From contig CANTUZ010000001.1 in NCBI GenBank assembly GCA_947846985.1, positions 73,229,021 through 73,293,020 on the forward strand: 64,000 bases of DNA, read 5' to 3'. The stretch comes from Fratercula arctica (lineage: Eukaryota; Chordata; Aves; Charadriiformes; Alcidae). A program made the translations under genes and the position numbers. Position 1 is the first letter of the stretch; every line of letters begins with the position of its first letter. Below, one piece after another: positions 1 through 15,500 of the stretch. The notes below the pieces were generated by a model. The model was not told the DNA's origin, searched no databases, and was given only the letters and a program-made list of their open reading frames with translations.

Positions 1-1106
1 CTATTACAGACACACAAAAAACTAAGCATGGGGGATGTCCGTGCCTAGAATCAGCCAACGCTGCCAGAGCTTGGCACATTTTCCGCTGTGCTTTTGTGAC
101 GACAGAAGAGCAAACAAATACTGCAAGCTGGGTGAAAAATGGCATGCAGGCATCACCACCTCCAAAGTGCACAGAAGTCTCTCTGCAGAATGCAAGGATA
201 ATTCCTAATCAGGAAACTGGGTGAAACTGCATAATTCTTTCACTTGCATGGGGTCTTTCAAATAAAATAAGTAAAATCTGTAAGGGGATTTACTAGGAAT
301 TATTTCAACAACACGAAGGATCTTTTTCCCATATCTAGCTAACATTATCCAGGGTAAGTTTATGAAAAGCAGTAATTTCACTGAAGGTAACCACCGTATT
401 GAAAGGAAAAACAAAGCAACCACTTGTTAGAATTTTAAAAGCACAGAGTACAAAACATACATATACTCAAAAAGTAATGAACCACTAAACTTCCTAGTAC
501 AAGTATGCCTTTTAAAGCTATTAGCATGCAATTCAGTTTTACTCTGCATGAGCAAGAAACATTTAATGAAGAACATACACTGTCTCTACATGCAATAAGT
601 AACATGGAATCTCAAATGAGAACCAGTCATGGTAAACTAAAAGCAGAAATTACCTTTGTTAACAGGTGCCCACGTACCACAAAAAACATCCACTTGTAAA
701 AGCATGTCATGTGGTAGCAAAGGATAATGCAAACACAATGTTCTCTACCGCAAAACCTCCACTCAGTCAAACAAAAAAGAACATGCTGTAGGGCACCAGA
801 AAGTTTTCCAGTGTTATACTTTCAAAAAAAAATTTCTTTTTCCTGAAAACATTTTGTGGCTATAACTTGTAAGAACCTTTTCAGATCTCCTGTTCAAACA
901 AGAAAACCAATATTCATTTTTGTATAAAGTAATTATTAGTTCACAGCAAAAAAAAAAAAAAAAATTGTTTTTTAATGTGAGCCGCACAGTGTCACAGTTG
1001 GTAGTAATACACTTCATTTACCTTGCAGAAACAGCCCTCAAACTTTAAGTTACCAATTGATTTCAGCAGAAGCGCACACAATGGTGAAATTCCAATTATT
1101 AAATCT
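1..1106. other. Flank beyond TUBGCP5, no gene recognised
   Basis: AT-rich sequence with an A-run near 947-963. No convincing exon on either strand. In human the next gene beyond the TUBGCP5 3' end is CYFIP1, but none of it is visible here. Confidence 0.6.
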
Positions 1107-2096
1107 TTTATTTATTCAAATAAAGAGGTAAATGGCTATGATTGATTTTCCCTTTTTAAATGCAGGTATACTGATGACAGAATTACCAAGAAACTTCCAT
1201 AGGGAGGCGACAGCACAAGTCATCTTGTGCAGAACGCATTCCATATTTACTTCTCTAGAAATGTACCCGTCCATATTACAATCTACCACTTCACAAGAGA
1301 TTAGCTATTAGATGTAAGCCTTTTGCAAACCAACCTTAGGAGTAGAATGGTCAAGTCATATCTGACCACCTCTGAAACATCCCAACAATCCAATAGTTAA
1401 TATATTACACACTGTGATCTTGATCCTACTTAAACGGACAAGAGTTACCACTAAAATTAGTAAGCATCTGATCATTTAACGTAAAAAAATATTGGTATTT
1501 TATGGTGTGCAGTAATCCCTTTTCATAAGTTAATCTTGTATTTTTTACATCAGCTTATTGTAACAGTCATAACTGTTCCCAAAGAGTTCTTAAGAACCAT
1601 TGAGCAAGTAAGATTAATGCCTCTTAGCCTTTTTTCAAAGGAAAAAAAGGCCAAGTATGAACACAACCAACCTTTTGAATAATAAGAATTGAGTCACATC
1701 ACTCCACATTGCCCTGGGACCTATTCACAGCTGCAAAATCAATGGAAAAAGTAGACTAGCAATTATTCATAATTTAAAAAAAAAAAATCCTTTTTACTGC
1801 ATGAATTACATTTTATGTATTTTCAAGTAAGCTTGTTCACACAGGATGAATTTTACACTGTACATGTTTTTTGATATTGAAGTATATACATACAGAGAAA
1901 AACACTGCCACAACAAAGACACTTAAATACCTGTACATTATTTACATTTTAAAATATTCTACACAGCTCCAAAGAGTCAGCGTCATTTAGCTACACACAT
2001 TTCAAACTGGAGAGTAAAATGCTTACAGTTTTTTAACAAGAGAATTTTAGCATAAATGCTGCTTTCGATTCTTTAGTAATTCAACGGATTCAGGTG
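1107..2096 (-). other. TUBGCP5: TUBGCP5 probable 3' untranslated region with tandem poly(A) signal
   Basis: AT-rich sequence follows the stop codon. On the minus strand two overlapping AATAAA hexamers (plus-strand TTTATT at 1107-1112 and 1111-1116) are the first good signals met, giving a 3' UTR of about 1 kb. Cleavage would fall near 1080-1100. The end is inferred. Confidence 0.55.
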
Positions 2097-2143
2097 TTAA
2101 CTTTGTTCCATGCCAGCCATCAGTGACAAAGCTAAAGATTCCA
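2097..2143 (-). CDS. TUBGCP5: TUBGCP5 coding exon 23, residues 1016-1030 and stop
   Basis: Only 47 coding bases. After acceptor TTTACAG it reads LESLALSLMAGMEQS and the TAA at 2099-2097. The same C-terminus occurs in human. It is too short for ORF calling, but the join to exon 22 restores HLESL exactly. Confidence 0.95.
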
Positions 2144-5100
2144 CTGTAAACCAAACCATAAAAAAGTAGTTAATATTTGCATTTGCAGCATTCCACAAGT
2201 ATGTGTTGCAATATTCAATTCTGTAGTTTAAAAGGAAGATACCAGTTTATTTTTTTAAATTGTAACACTTCAGGATTTAAGATGGTAAGACATTTTATGA
2301 ATCTCTGACAGTTCAGACAATATTTCACCACTTTTATCATTAGTTATGTCAGGTGGTAAGAACTGGCAACAAATTAGCTCCTTTGTTTGAAATACTAAGT
2401 GCTGTACACAAAAAAAAGAATAAACGTTGTGGGGGGTTGTACGCAGTAAGACATTCTCACAGATGGTTCTTGCAGACAAGCTCTTGTAGACTGAGTAGCA
2501 GCGATGTCAGATATTACCTCTTTTAGAAACCCACTAGAACATGCATCTACACCCCAGCTAACACCATTCAGCAGGTGCTCCCCTAACTCAAATAGGCACT
2601 GATTAGCAATTTAAGCTAATATCAGGCTGCAAGTAGAAGTGCAGACATGTCGTCTTCTGCTATTTCTGCTACTGAGGAAGTAACTTCCAACAGATTGGCA
2701 GAGCCAAGAGCTCAGTGCAGTTGCAGCTGAGGCACCATAATACTCAAATTTTATCTGTTCAACATATATCACAGCTGTCGTCCAAAAACAACAAAAAGAA
2801 TGCTTTTCTATGCCCTCCAGAACCTAGTTTAGTTCACTTGTTTAGAAAACTGCTTGTCACTTGCTTAGCTACATCAGCATCCCTTCATCAAGACAACAGG
2901 TAAACTGAAGATAGCTGACAAAAAAACCATGGCACAAATACTCTAAAAAAATAAAGAAGTTAACTTAAGTAGTAACGCTTCATGTCTGTCTGTGAATACC
3001 TCACAAAATGAGGCTCTTTAAGATGTACTGACAAACATGAAAACATATTAAAACGTAAATACAATCCTAGTAAAGCTTGTGTCCCAGTAAGTGCAGGTAT
3101 GCGAAAAGCCTCATGTACTTACAGTGAGGAAAAGAGCCTCGACAGACAGCTTTGTTGAGAACAGTTACAAGAAACATATGACAGTTTTTGAAATCAGATT
3201 CCATCTTCTCTATGGATTCCATCCTACAAAACAGTTTACCAGAGGAATGCTTAACAGACTAGCATTATGTTATGTTCAAAATAGAACCAAAACTTCACAG
3301 TAAATCACCGAATCACAGAATGATACTGGTTGGCATGACAAAAGTAATCTTTGCATAGCATTCTGGCTTGCACTTATGCCTGTGCATAGTACTTCTAGAA
3401 AACCAGGGCAATTTTGACAGGAGCATCTGAGCACTATCACAATAGCATTAATAATTTTCTCATTTTAGAAATCTCTGCAGTGACTAGGAGGAACTGTGTG
3501 CTTCCAACTGACAACTATTATTGCCATACAGCTTTGTATTTCAAGACAACCTTTCCTGGCCCCTGTTGCTTCAGAGCTCCTTGGGGTAAATCTACACTGC
3601 CAAATAAAACAGGGACACCCACCCTGCTTTACTATCAGCTAACTCTTGAATTCCACTTTGCAGTGTGCCAGCTAGAGCTCACCAGAGGAGGGAGAAGATG
3701 TAGTTCACAATAGTCACTCCTTTCCTTTTCCCCCCCTCTCCCAAGAGGGTATAGATGACGCTACATCAACTATAACCTTTTCCTGTCACAACCAAGAGCA
3801 TGCAACCACATGCCCTGAGTTTCAGTCTTTATCAACAGCCTTCACAAATTATTTCTGACACTTCGAATTGGAAAAGCACTCCAAAAATAGCAACTTCCTA
3901 ATGCCACAGGAGAGCGGGATCCAAGTTCTAGGTAGCATCTGTGCCAAAGAGAATTAGTCGTGAAAAATATGGATGTGAGCCAGTCCGCACCAGCTGGCCT
4001 CAGGGCCATGGATCAAACCTTGAGTGTTAGACACAGCCTTGGAGACTTGCCCACTATCATTCATCCTTCAAGCAGCAGGTTACACAAGCAAAAGTATGAA
4101 GTATAAATTGGGAGAGGAATGGTTGGAGAGCAGCCCTGCAGAAAGGGATCTGGGGGTGCTGGTTGACAGCAGGCTCAACAGGAGTCAGCAGTGTGCCCTG
4201 GCAGCCAAGAGGGCAAAACCACATCATGGGGTGCATCAAACACAGCATGACCAGCCACCCAAAAGAGGTGATTATCCCACTGTATTCAGTGCTGGTGTGG
4301 CCTCACCTTGAGTGCTCTGCGCAGTTCTGGGCCCCACAACCTAAGAAGGATGTGAAGGTACTTGCATGCGTCCAGAGGAGGGCAACAAAGCTGGTGAAAT
4401 GGCTGGAAGGAATGTCCTGCAGGGAACAGCTAAGGACTTTGGGTTTGCCTAGTTTGGAGAGAAGGAGACTGAGGGACAACCTCATGGCTCTCTACAGCTT
4501 CCTGGGGAGGGGAAGAGGAGAGGGAGGTGCTGAGCTCTTCTCCCTGGGATCCAGTGATAGGATGCATGTGGAAACAGTTCAAAGCTGCACCAGGGGAGGT
4601 TGAGACTGGACATTAGGAAGCATTTCTTTACTGAGAGGGTAGCGAAACCCCAGCACAGGCTTCCTAGAGAGGTGGTCGATGCCCCATGCCTGTCAGTGTT
4701 TAAGAGGCATTTGGACAATGCCCTTATCAATATGCTTTAACTTTTGGTCAGCCTTGAAGCAGTCAGGCAGCTGGACTGGATATCATTGTAGGTCTTTTCC
4801 AACTGAACAATTCCATTCTATTCTAAAAAATTTTATTTTTAATCTTGTCTAAGAGATGGCATAGAGGAGAGCAACTGATTCACAGGCCAACATATTAATC
4901 TTATCTTGTAATTACAGGTGGGTTTCTGATCATACCACATAAGGAAGCACACATCTTTTCTAAAAATCCCAACTATGACACACATTCCAGGTTATTTCTA
5001 TAGAAAAGGACTATAGGAAAGGATAGACCAAAAACAATTTCAGATTTTACCAATAACACAAAATCTGAGCATTTGAACTCATGGATTCAAACATTCTGCA

Positions 5101-8100
5101 TGAAAATCTTGACTCCAGAGTCAATGGCAGAACTTTCATTGACTTCAACAGCTTCACAGTTTTACCACAGATTTTTTTGCAAAGGCTTTATAATTTTGAC
5201 AGTCTATATTAGAAAAATAAGGAGGCTCAGAGATTAGATTTATTTTTTTTAAAGAAAAATTAAAATGCATTGCCTTCTAGAATGAAGGACAAACTAAATA
5301 ATCCCACCTTTCATAAACCAATTAATGAATTGTCAGTATCTAGCAGCCTACAATTTTAAATCATGGCCAGGAAACATGATCATAAACCAAACCTGTGAAC
5401 CTCTCATTTTACCATTACAAACAAATACGAAGGAAAAGAAAATCCTCTTTGTTGATATGCTCTAAAATCTTTTCAAACACTTAGAGGTTACATATTGGCC
5501 ACCTTTTTAATAAAAAATACTGAACATACACTGACACAAGCGCATGAAACTTAGGTTCTATCTAAAATAAATTTCACTTTTGCTAAGAAATAGCAATTAG
5601 CCTCTGGTATCCGCTGTTGAACACTGAGAAGTCCTGTTATTTCACACAAAAAATATCTGAGCTGTGAAATTATGATCATGTGGAATTTTAGATACATATA
5701 CTTACTTCCAAGCCCCCAAACCAGCCTGCCAACGGTCTGCAAACATCAGTACTAAATTTAACACTTTCATTATAGCTTCTTTCACAAAGCTCACCTAAAA
5801 TAACATTTAAAGGGAATAACAGTCAGAAATTCATTGTTAAGCATAATCATTTTCATTATTGAGCTGCAATACAAAGGTATCCCATGCCATTTAATCTGAT
5901 CTGTAAAAACAATCTCCTAAATACAATGAGACTCTTAAATTTAAGATGTGTTTTGTATTTGCTCTCTAATTCATTTCATGGCTGACTATTTCGATGAGGA
6001 CTATGCACAGACAGTATGTGGGACAAAAAGCTACAATGCTATCCATCTACCTCCACTTCCTGCCATACCAGTATGTATAATCCTCATTACATTACCAAGC
6101 CTCAGTTTGTTCAAATTCTCCCATCTCTTAAAAAAAAAAAATGAGTCATGTAAAATCCAATATAAAGAATTTAATTTTATCTTCTCTTCTTGATAGAATT
6201 GAGCTGAGACTTGCAAGGGGAACTGAATCTCAGTGTTAAGTCTGGAAAAACTACCATTTGCTCAAGAGTACCTATTTATTGCTTAGTATGTATGAACTGC
6301 AAAACAGACAGCATAATTAGTATTAAACTACTTTCTTGTCCTGCTAAACTTAATATATCACATATGCCAACTTTTTTACCCACCTTTTCTCTCAATAGGC
6401 AGCGATCATGGATTGTAGATAGATATCGGTAGTGAATCTTTATCAATTGATCTAAATCTTTGGCTTCTTCTACCTGATGCTGAAACTCCAAGCCTGTACT
6501 GTGAAGAATCTTAAGACAACAACCATAGTTATTAAATTCCATGTTGCACACAAGTGCTTATGACTCTCTTCCAATATTTTTTTTTTTAAGAGTCTAAAAC
6601 TGCCTGATTCATTCACTCTTCCCTCTCAAATTTTAGGCTCACCCTCCAAATTACCATCAATCTAGCAAAAAAATTTGAGCTCTTCTCATAACCGCACAAT
6701 GACATTCCTCATATAAACAGAAATGCTGCCATTGCACAAGGGCAAACAGACTATCTTTGGGGGAGCTGATTTGGAGTATATTCATTTTAATATATTAATT
6801 ATTAATTAAAGGCAAAAAAGTCAATAGTAGAGCAGATATGAATCTACAGGCATTGCCTTTATATTTGAGTAGTCATGGATACACTTTTGGATCTGTGTAC
6901 TAGAGATTTTTGAGAAGGATTCATCTAACTAAAGTGTCTGTAGTAACACTTTTATAAGCATAATATGCTTTTATAAGCATAAACAGCTTACAGAAACCCA
7001 TTTTTACATGACTGTCCTTCAGTCATCTAGCACAGTCAAAAAGAACTAATAATATCCAAAGATCAATCATATGCACATAGAACTTCTAAAGCATTTTTAG
7101 AATCACTGATTTAAAACTGCCAGGTTAAAACTGAAGTATGTTTAGCTCAAAATTATTTTTATATTTTAAATGAAAGTGAATACTGCGTCCCCAGTTACGA
7201 GTTCATAATATAAATGAAATTGTGATATAAGACAAACCCTAGTCATGATGTAGTTGTGCAGGCTGTTAACAAAATGCATAAGTTTCACTCTTAAGAGGAA
7301 CATGCGATGTATTTGTTGTTTTATACTTTCTGTTTGTGGTCCAAATAGAGGAAGCGTTCCTTGTTCTAATGAAGTTCCTTCCTTAACCTGGGGGGTTTCT
7401 GCAGCACAGACTAGTTCTAAAAAGTAAAAAAGCAAGAGTATTATATTGAAGTGCTTATGAGGACAAACTGTAGCTAAATTATTACTTAAAACTGAAATTT
7501 GGGGTTTTTTATTATTCTGCACACAATACTCATGTAAGATTTTTCTTGCTATTAAGATGTGTTATTAAAAAATAACAACAATATAGTTTGACAGTTTGAT
7601 AAATACTACAACAGGAAATGCTATTTAAGAGCTAGAGATTATGTGAAGGGATAAAATAAAAAACCCTACATTACACATAAATGTGTATACTATCTCCACA
7701 AAGGCGAAAAGACTTAAGCACAAAGCCATACTCATAAACTTTAAGCAATAAAAAAACCACATATTTTTAGGAAGAGAATTACTTAACTGATGCACAAAAC
7801 ATAGATGAACCCATCAACTTTCTAATTTATTTTTCTAGGACGTGAAGTGTGTATCCACTTTATATGGGACAGGAAGAGTATAAACATTAACCTGGTGAAG
7901 AAGACACTAAGCAATCTCTTCCTACAAACCCCAAATATTTAAATTGCAGCTTAAGAGTATATATTTCCCAACTATCTAGCTTACTCTTTCAATCTCAAAT
8001 AGAGTATCTTTTTCATCTCATTTTCTTAACTTGTTTGCAAGGTATTACTCATAAAAACTTGGACTACACAAAAAGCAAAACAGGGTGTCACAGACAGACC

Positions 8101-11100
8101 TTCTTTCAACAGAAAGGTCTGAAGAATAAAGTAACAAGTTTCCAGTATAACTGACTAGACCTAAATCAAAGAGACAAAGGAAATGCATGAATAGCTTTGT
8201 CTCTGAGGCTGAAGTTAAAAACATGCCCTGCCTAATATATCTAATTTGCTAAACTAATAGAGGTTACTATTTTATAGAATCAATCAAAATTCTAACTGGT
8301 TTATACTACTTACTGCAGAAAGCAGCAGACAATCTATACCCTTAGACCACCGAACAAGTTTTTAGAGTATCTTTCATTGAAGAAGTTTCTTACCATCAAA
8401 TCGTAAAACATCTAGACTATACTTGGCCCACTTTATTTGCAGCAAGAGCAGAAAAACTTGATTGTAAATTTTTTGGCACTCTAAGCTTATAACTATATCC
8501 ACAGGCCAAGGAACCTAAGAAGAGGAAAGGATAATCAAGACAGAATATGTAAGTCACTTCAATACAACATTTCAAATCTGTTCTAGAATAAGAATTAGAG
8601 CAATATTAAATCACTACCTTGTAACTCAACGTCAAACCATCTAAGGTGTGGACGGGGAGTTTCTTCTTCGCTGTATCAACACTTTCAAATGATATAGACA
8701 ACCTACGCAAGGAAACAAGTGATATGATTGGCAATAACCTATTTTAAATTAGTGGTTAGTTTCATTTTTTTTTTTTTTATTTCCTATTGCTAAGTACCAA
8801 CTGGCTGATTTAATCTGGGGTACTTGGGTAGAAGAGATGACAACAGCTCAAATGTCATTAGAACAGATTCTTTTAATGATTATGCAAAAATTAGTATTGT
8901 GCTGTGCAAGTTTAGTACATTAGCATAGGCAAGTGTGAAAGAAACATAACTAAAACTATATTTTGTAGGATTTTGCATGTTACCTTGTACTGTCCTCTGG
9001 ATAGCGTTGCCCAACTGCTTCTTGAAGTTGAACATTTAAGAAAGCAACATTCTGCCAAGTTTCCTTTTCTCTAATTTTGTCAAAAATAGATGTATAGAAG
9101 TCATACATGGTATCTCCAGCTTCAAGCAAGAAAAAGTTTCTCATTGCCTGCAAATATTCTACAAGCCTAAACAGGAACAAACACATAACATTTCCTCAGT
9201 CTTAATCATACAAGTGAAATCAAACACAACTGTTAGAGAAATCTTAAACACTCTTCACTACATGAACTCGGCACTGAACACAAACTTAATGACATCCACA
9301 GTAAATCCTTCACTTAACCCTCAGATAGCCTTCACATACGTTCAAATAAAACAAAATAACCACACCATTTTTTCCTGTAAGCTTGAACAGCCCCATTAAC
9401 TTCAATGGAAATGCTCATCATATTCAGCTATCTTATGGGCTAGGCAATTCTCAGAAACAGCTTAAGAGTTTGGAAATCCCATCCCTCTGTCTAAACAGGA
9501 CTTAGGGAAGGAGATGAAATTTCAGGGAGAGTTCTGTCTAAGAAGAGACTTTAACATGGAGCTCCAGAAAATTATGATACAGATTTTCCTTTTCTGATAA
9601 AGTAGGAAGAATAGTACCACTACAACTCTTACAAGAACCCTGATTATAAATACAGTATTTCAGACAGATGAAAAGCATGACAACTTATGAACACCTGAAA
9701 GGTAGAAGGAATAGGTCATTTTAGTCTAAGTAATAGAAAAATATTGCATAATATTCTTTTGTCTACTCCACATTTTATAGTATCGTAACTAAATCTCACA
9801 TTAAACAAACATATTCTGACTTCCTAAAATTTGTCTTCCAGTTTCAAATGACAACACTATTAAAAGTACTGTTTGAAACAATTTCGCTGTTGAACATCCA
9901 CTGCAGACAAATGATAGCTTTGCTGTGGATTTAAGCTAGACCAGGTTTTCACCCAGAATTCTATCATGTTACATCCCCCTTTTCTTCCTTAATGATTTTA
10001 TCGTTATTATCAAATTGGAACAGAAATACAACATAAAATTCCACCTTTTAGTATATGGCATACCACTGGTAATGAAAAAAAAATAATTAAGGAAAACCAA
10101 ATCTACTTTCTTACCTATAATCCTTCTTTAAAGTTTGCATTAGATTACCACAGCATTCCAAGTATTGCTTGTCTATGTGTGGATAAAGGCAAGACCTCAA
10201 CGTCAGTTCAAAAGTCTGGCAGGTCACTGATTCTGAGGATCTATCCACACAAACATCCCCACCAGTAAACTTCTCATGAAAGTCACTCTGTTCCAAATAT
10301 AATCTTAAAAATAAAACGAACTACTTAGGGAAGTAGGTTGATAAGTCATACAATATATAAAACCAAAATATCATACCTTCAAAGACTTCAATCAAAATTG
10401 GATCCTTTGCTCTAAAATACATGGTGTGGAAGTAATAAAAGCTGTTTCCTAACTATAGTACATATTAAGTCTATTAAGTGATCCTTCATACTGGTTTTGT
10501 ATGACTAGGCATAAGAATATCAGAAGAATGGCATACAGTAATCACATAATTGCTCAAGGAATAATTCTGAAAAAACAACACCAAGTTCTAACACTATACA
10601 GCTTAATAAACAAATCCATTACCATAGGAACTTTTAAAACTATAGTGTTCGTATATAGCAGTCAGATAAACTTCCCAGGAAAGAAAAAGAAAAATAAAGA
10701 AACAAAGTAAAAATCTGAACAACAACAAAAAAAGCAAAACCCAACAACAACAACAAAATAACAAACCAATAAATAAAAAAATAAAAACAAAACAAAAAAA
10801 AACACAAAAAAAAACCCAAACCACCATCACAAACACAGAGAATTGGTTTGAGTCACCTTGAATGTAGGGTGCCTATATATTATCTGTCATATTATATCAT
10901 GGGAGGAGAGTATGTACAGTCTATACTTGGTAAGTTTAATTATTTTGTCACAGAAAGTATTAAGTTATAATAATAATAATTTGTAAAAAGCTGCTCACTA
11001 GCTGAATCCATTGTAAGAGGAAGCCTGGCTTGTAGCAGCTATCACCATGATAGACTGTATGAGTCAGACATTGAATTAATCTATCAATTTTGACAAACAG

Positions 11101-12532
11101 TCCCAATGAACAAGGGAAGTAATAGTCTTATCTACTATTAATTATAATTTTTTTAAAACAAATTCCTCCTAGGGTTGAAATGAAAACATGAAAATCACCA
11201 ACTAGTTATTAGGAAAAACATAAATAGCTATTTCTTATTTGAAAACACAAAATAAGTAAGATTTTCAGAGTTCATCTTCCCTGCTAATTTCCAAGACACT
11301 AATAATCTCTATATGACTTCCCTCATTATGAAGAATGAAGAATTTTTATGCAATTAAGATGAATTTTGAAAAGCTTTTAAAGGTTAAATTACTTCAGCAC
11401 AGCACAACTGAAGCTGCATTCTTCTGAACATGCTTGGTGCAAATCAAAGACATTCTGTACAAATTTCAAGCAAATACATTTAAAAGTTTAGATTTTACAA
11501 CAGCATTCACTATTAAAACACTTATTTGCTAAAAGCCTGTTGTAGTAAAGACTATTTCCATTTTCTACCTTAACAGATTGGAGTAGCAGATTCTTCATTG
11601 ATTTTAATTGTTTTTCTTTAACTAAGCATAAGGGTGGTGTTTACTTAGCTTCTGTCACTGATTGTTTGTGCTCTTTTTTATTCTGCCCTTGTTTTCAGCA
11701 GCAATAAAAATTTGATCTACCAAATGTCACCAGGCAGAACATTGCTCTCAAAAACACAGCAGGAAGATCATTCATTACCTGGCAAAATTAATAGCAAGCA
11801 GTGGGTCATGGACATCATCCAGTTCCAAGTGTCTTTCTGCTATAGACTGCATCTTTATCAGGCTCTGCTTTGTGGCCTGCTGTTCTGTAATAGTATCGGG
11901 AACAGACTCTTCTCCATGCCGCAGGCGAGACTGCACCGATTCCAAGAACAGCGTATACAAACTCTTTCGTTCAGCATCTAAATTGGGCAACATATTCCAT
12001 GGTAAGATTCTGTCCTAATAGAAAACGTAATCTGAACTAAAGAAGAACTCCATAGTCCAGCATTTACTTGCTAACTTTCAACATTCTAAATTTAGGCCCC
12101 TATTCAGAAAAAACCCTCAAATACATATTTACTAAGTATTGCTAAAACAGTAGGACTAGTCCAATGCTTAAAATCAGGCATATGTTCAGATAGATTGCTG
12201 AATGGGTGTCTGAAACATGAAATATTTCTGAGACTGTTAGAGAACTTTCTCCTTCAGATGCAAAGGCAGCACCTGAAACAACCCTGCAGTACTCACTAGA
12301 ACAGATTATATTCTCCCACCAAAGGGAGAAATAAACCTAGAGACTCTCCAAAATAATTTAACTATCTCTACTTCTAAACATAAAGAAACTGCAAAACCAA
12401 AAAAATGTATTTTGTTTCCTAAAAAAAAAACCAATAAAAATCAACATTGGTTGCACTCTTGTACTATGCTTTACAATCATTCAAGATAAATAACCTAAAT
12501 ATCTTCCATCTAATTATTAGAAAGCTTTTCTT

Positions 12533-12571
<39 letters not shown>

Positions 12572-15500
12572 ATATGCTGTCTTGGAATTATTCAACCACT
12601 TAGTAACGGAAAGCAACTATTTATTACAACAAAACAGCTTTACTATTAGAACATAAAAGCTGTTTTCGTTTGTCTCATAACAAAAAAAAAAAATGTTTTG
12701 CAAGCACATGAAAACAAGTTTAAGAAAAATTTAAAGCAATAAAAAGCAAAGAGAACACTCAATCTTTATTCACTTTGCTCTTTTCACTTATTTGCATTGG
12801 AAGAGTATTTTTAATCAGACCTGAAGTTATCAAGTCATGATATTGACATTCAACAGGGAACACTGTATTATTCTAAAACCATGGAAACACTACTACACAA
12901 AATATGCCCATGCTGTTAGACACCTTAAGGCATGATAGTCCACAAACTGACATCTCACCTCTTGATGCGGCCTGCTGCGGAGAGCCATCTTTGCATTGAA
13001 GATTCTTCAACAGCTGCATGGATTTTCCAGCCATGATGATTTGCTTTAGCACAGGTTTCAGAAAAGACACCATAGTGTGTTGCCTGCTTGAAGGGGCCTG
13101 ATCACTTCCAGAACTGGCACTGGCATTATCACTCATCTTCTCTTCATTCTCCGTCTTCTCTGACACACTATATAATGTGTAGGTAGCATACCAAAAATCT
13201 CTGTGATTAACTGGAACATTTTTGTTTCTGTGAAAAAATAAAAAGCTGTTGAGTATTTCCCATTTCAAAAGATGAAACTTCATTACTAGAAGATGTGTTA
13301 TCATCCTTGGTCTGTGCTTTACCATTCTCTAAGAATAGTCAAGAAGCACTTTCAAAACTACATGAAATAAGCTCATTCATATCACAAACTATCTCTAGAA
13401 AGGATGACAGCTTTAGCAGGATAAAGAATCAGCTTGCAGGACGTAAAACAATTGTATAACCAAACAAAAGCCCCAAAACAAGGCAAATAGAGTAATTATA
13501 ATTAATTCATCCAAGAAGTTAACTATTCACAGTGGCATGCATACTTAACAAAATGATTAGTGATTGACTTGCAGATTTATTTAAAACCTATAATGAAGAA
13601 AATAGCCCTGGGAAAGCTGAAAAAGTCTTCAGTAGGTAAAACTCAATTCTTGGTTAACTTTGCCTTGTGTTATTTACATCAGATACACAGTGTGGTCTTT
13701 GAAGTCAGATAGAAAACAGCCTAAATTAGATAATTAAAATGAAGCACAAATACAAATAAAAGTTGAAATCACCCCTGTTGGTAGCACTGAAAACACAACT
13801 ACAGAACCACAGAAAGGAAAGTCAACTAGGACATAATAAGGATGTTAAAGATCTCAGCTACTAATGATTTATTACAATATTACTAGAACTGTTCTCTTAC
13901 TTCATGCTCGCCTTGACCTGCCTTAACAGACAGAGGTTCAACTAAGTTTGGCAAATAGGGGGAAATGGATTTGTAATTACAAGCCAAAATTCTAACTACT
14001 GTATTCACTTTCCACTTCAAGCTGTCAAAAAAGGGATCAGCAAGATGTAGCATACAAACAGAAGAGAAATTAACAGCTCAAATAACGTTTAGGATATGTG
14101 CACGTAATTCAAGACACCACAATAACTTGTACTACAAGTCAGAAGCAATAAGTACTTTAATTCTAAATAGCATTTGATTTATAACAACTATAGATTAGGA
14201 GAAGAATTAAAAAGTAAATTTTGGAATTTTTGCAAACATCTTGGTTTTTATAAATGGTTAATTGCTTTTAAAAAAGTCAACACACTCAGAGTCAGACTGC
14301 TGATTATTATAGATGGAAAAAATATAACAATTGAATTTATTCCAGAACAATAACCGGTAGGGCTCCATTTTTAATGCAATTCCCCTAATGGGAAGTTTGG
14401 GACAAGTTATAAAAGTATGATTAAGAAATTAATACTACTTAAGTAAAATAACAAATGTGAAAACCTACTTTCATTGCCACCTTTTACTTCCTAGATGCTA
14501 CAGCAGGTTTTGTATTCATACTTGCACAGCATTATGCATGTCCAGTATCAGCATCCCTACCTCTGAATGATAAATTCCTTTGCAGGATCAAACAAATTAC
14601 CATGGACTATCCACTCATCCACTGTCTGTAAGTATGGCCTCACAGTTTCAACCCAGAGAGAGAAAAGAAGGGATACCTGAATTTAAAGAAAGAAGAAAAA
14701 AAGAAAAAAAGGTGTCTGAATGTTTTTACAATAAGCATTAGAAGCAATATGGCAAAGCCTAGCCTCTTAATTGTGCAATTACAGTTTTTAAGATATACAT
14801 ACACATAAAATACACTACTTAGGGATTTTTAAAGATAACATGTTCAACTAAAAATTCAGTAGTTTTAATGGAAGCACTCATTGTGTATGCTTCCTCATGT
14901 TACTTTTTGTCATTGCAGTTAGGCCCAAACAGCAGTTTTCTTTTTTTTTCCAGTCTAGTATCTCTTAAGCCGTAAGCGATAGCCATAAAACATGCCGTGG
15001 TTTTCTAATGTAGAAAATGGAAAACAAAAGGGTATCTACTGTATTTTTACCAGTATAATCAACAAGTTACTGTAAAAACCCAAACCCTTACATTTCAGCA
15101 TTAACTGAATTATGCAACTGTAGAAATAGAAGGAGGGAAAGCTATTTCAAATCTCCCTCTTTCATAACAGCTTCTAGCCTCTGATTTCCCACAGTTCCTC
15201 CTCGCAGTCCTAAAAAGCACACTGCTGCTGATCTCCTCATACATCTGATTTTGTCCCGGTTGACTGAACTCATGTCAGAAAACAGTAATGCATTATGGCT
15301 ACCAAATTTGTCCTCAATCCTTGGTACCTGGTATACTCCATCACCATAAAGATACTTAAGTTACTAAATATTCTAGTGTGTCATTCTATTAAGGAAGGAA
15401 TGACTTCCCCTACCGTTTGCTCAGATGCTTCTCCAACACTGTCATATTCAAGAATAGCTTTGTAGAGAGTATTAAGCAGATGAGATGCTCGTACAACATT

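Noticed and set aside
6949..6982. Repeated cttttataagcata in TUBGCP5 intron 19
   Set aside because: Short local duplication without other signals.
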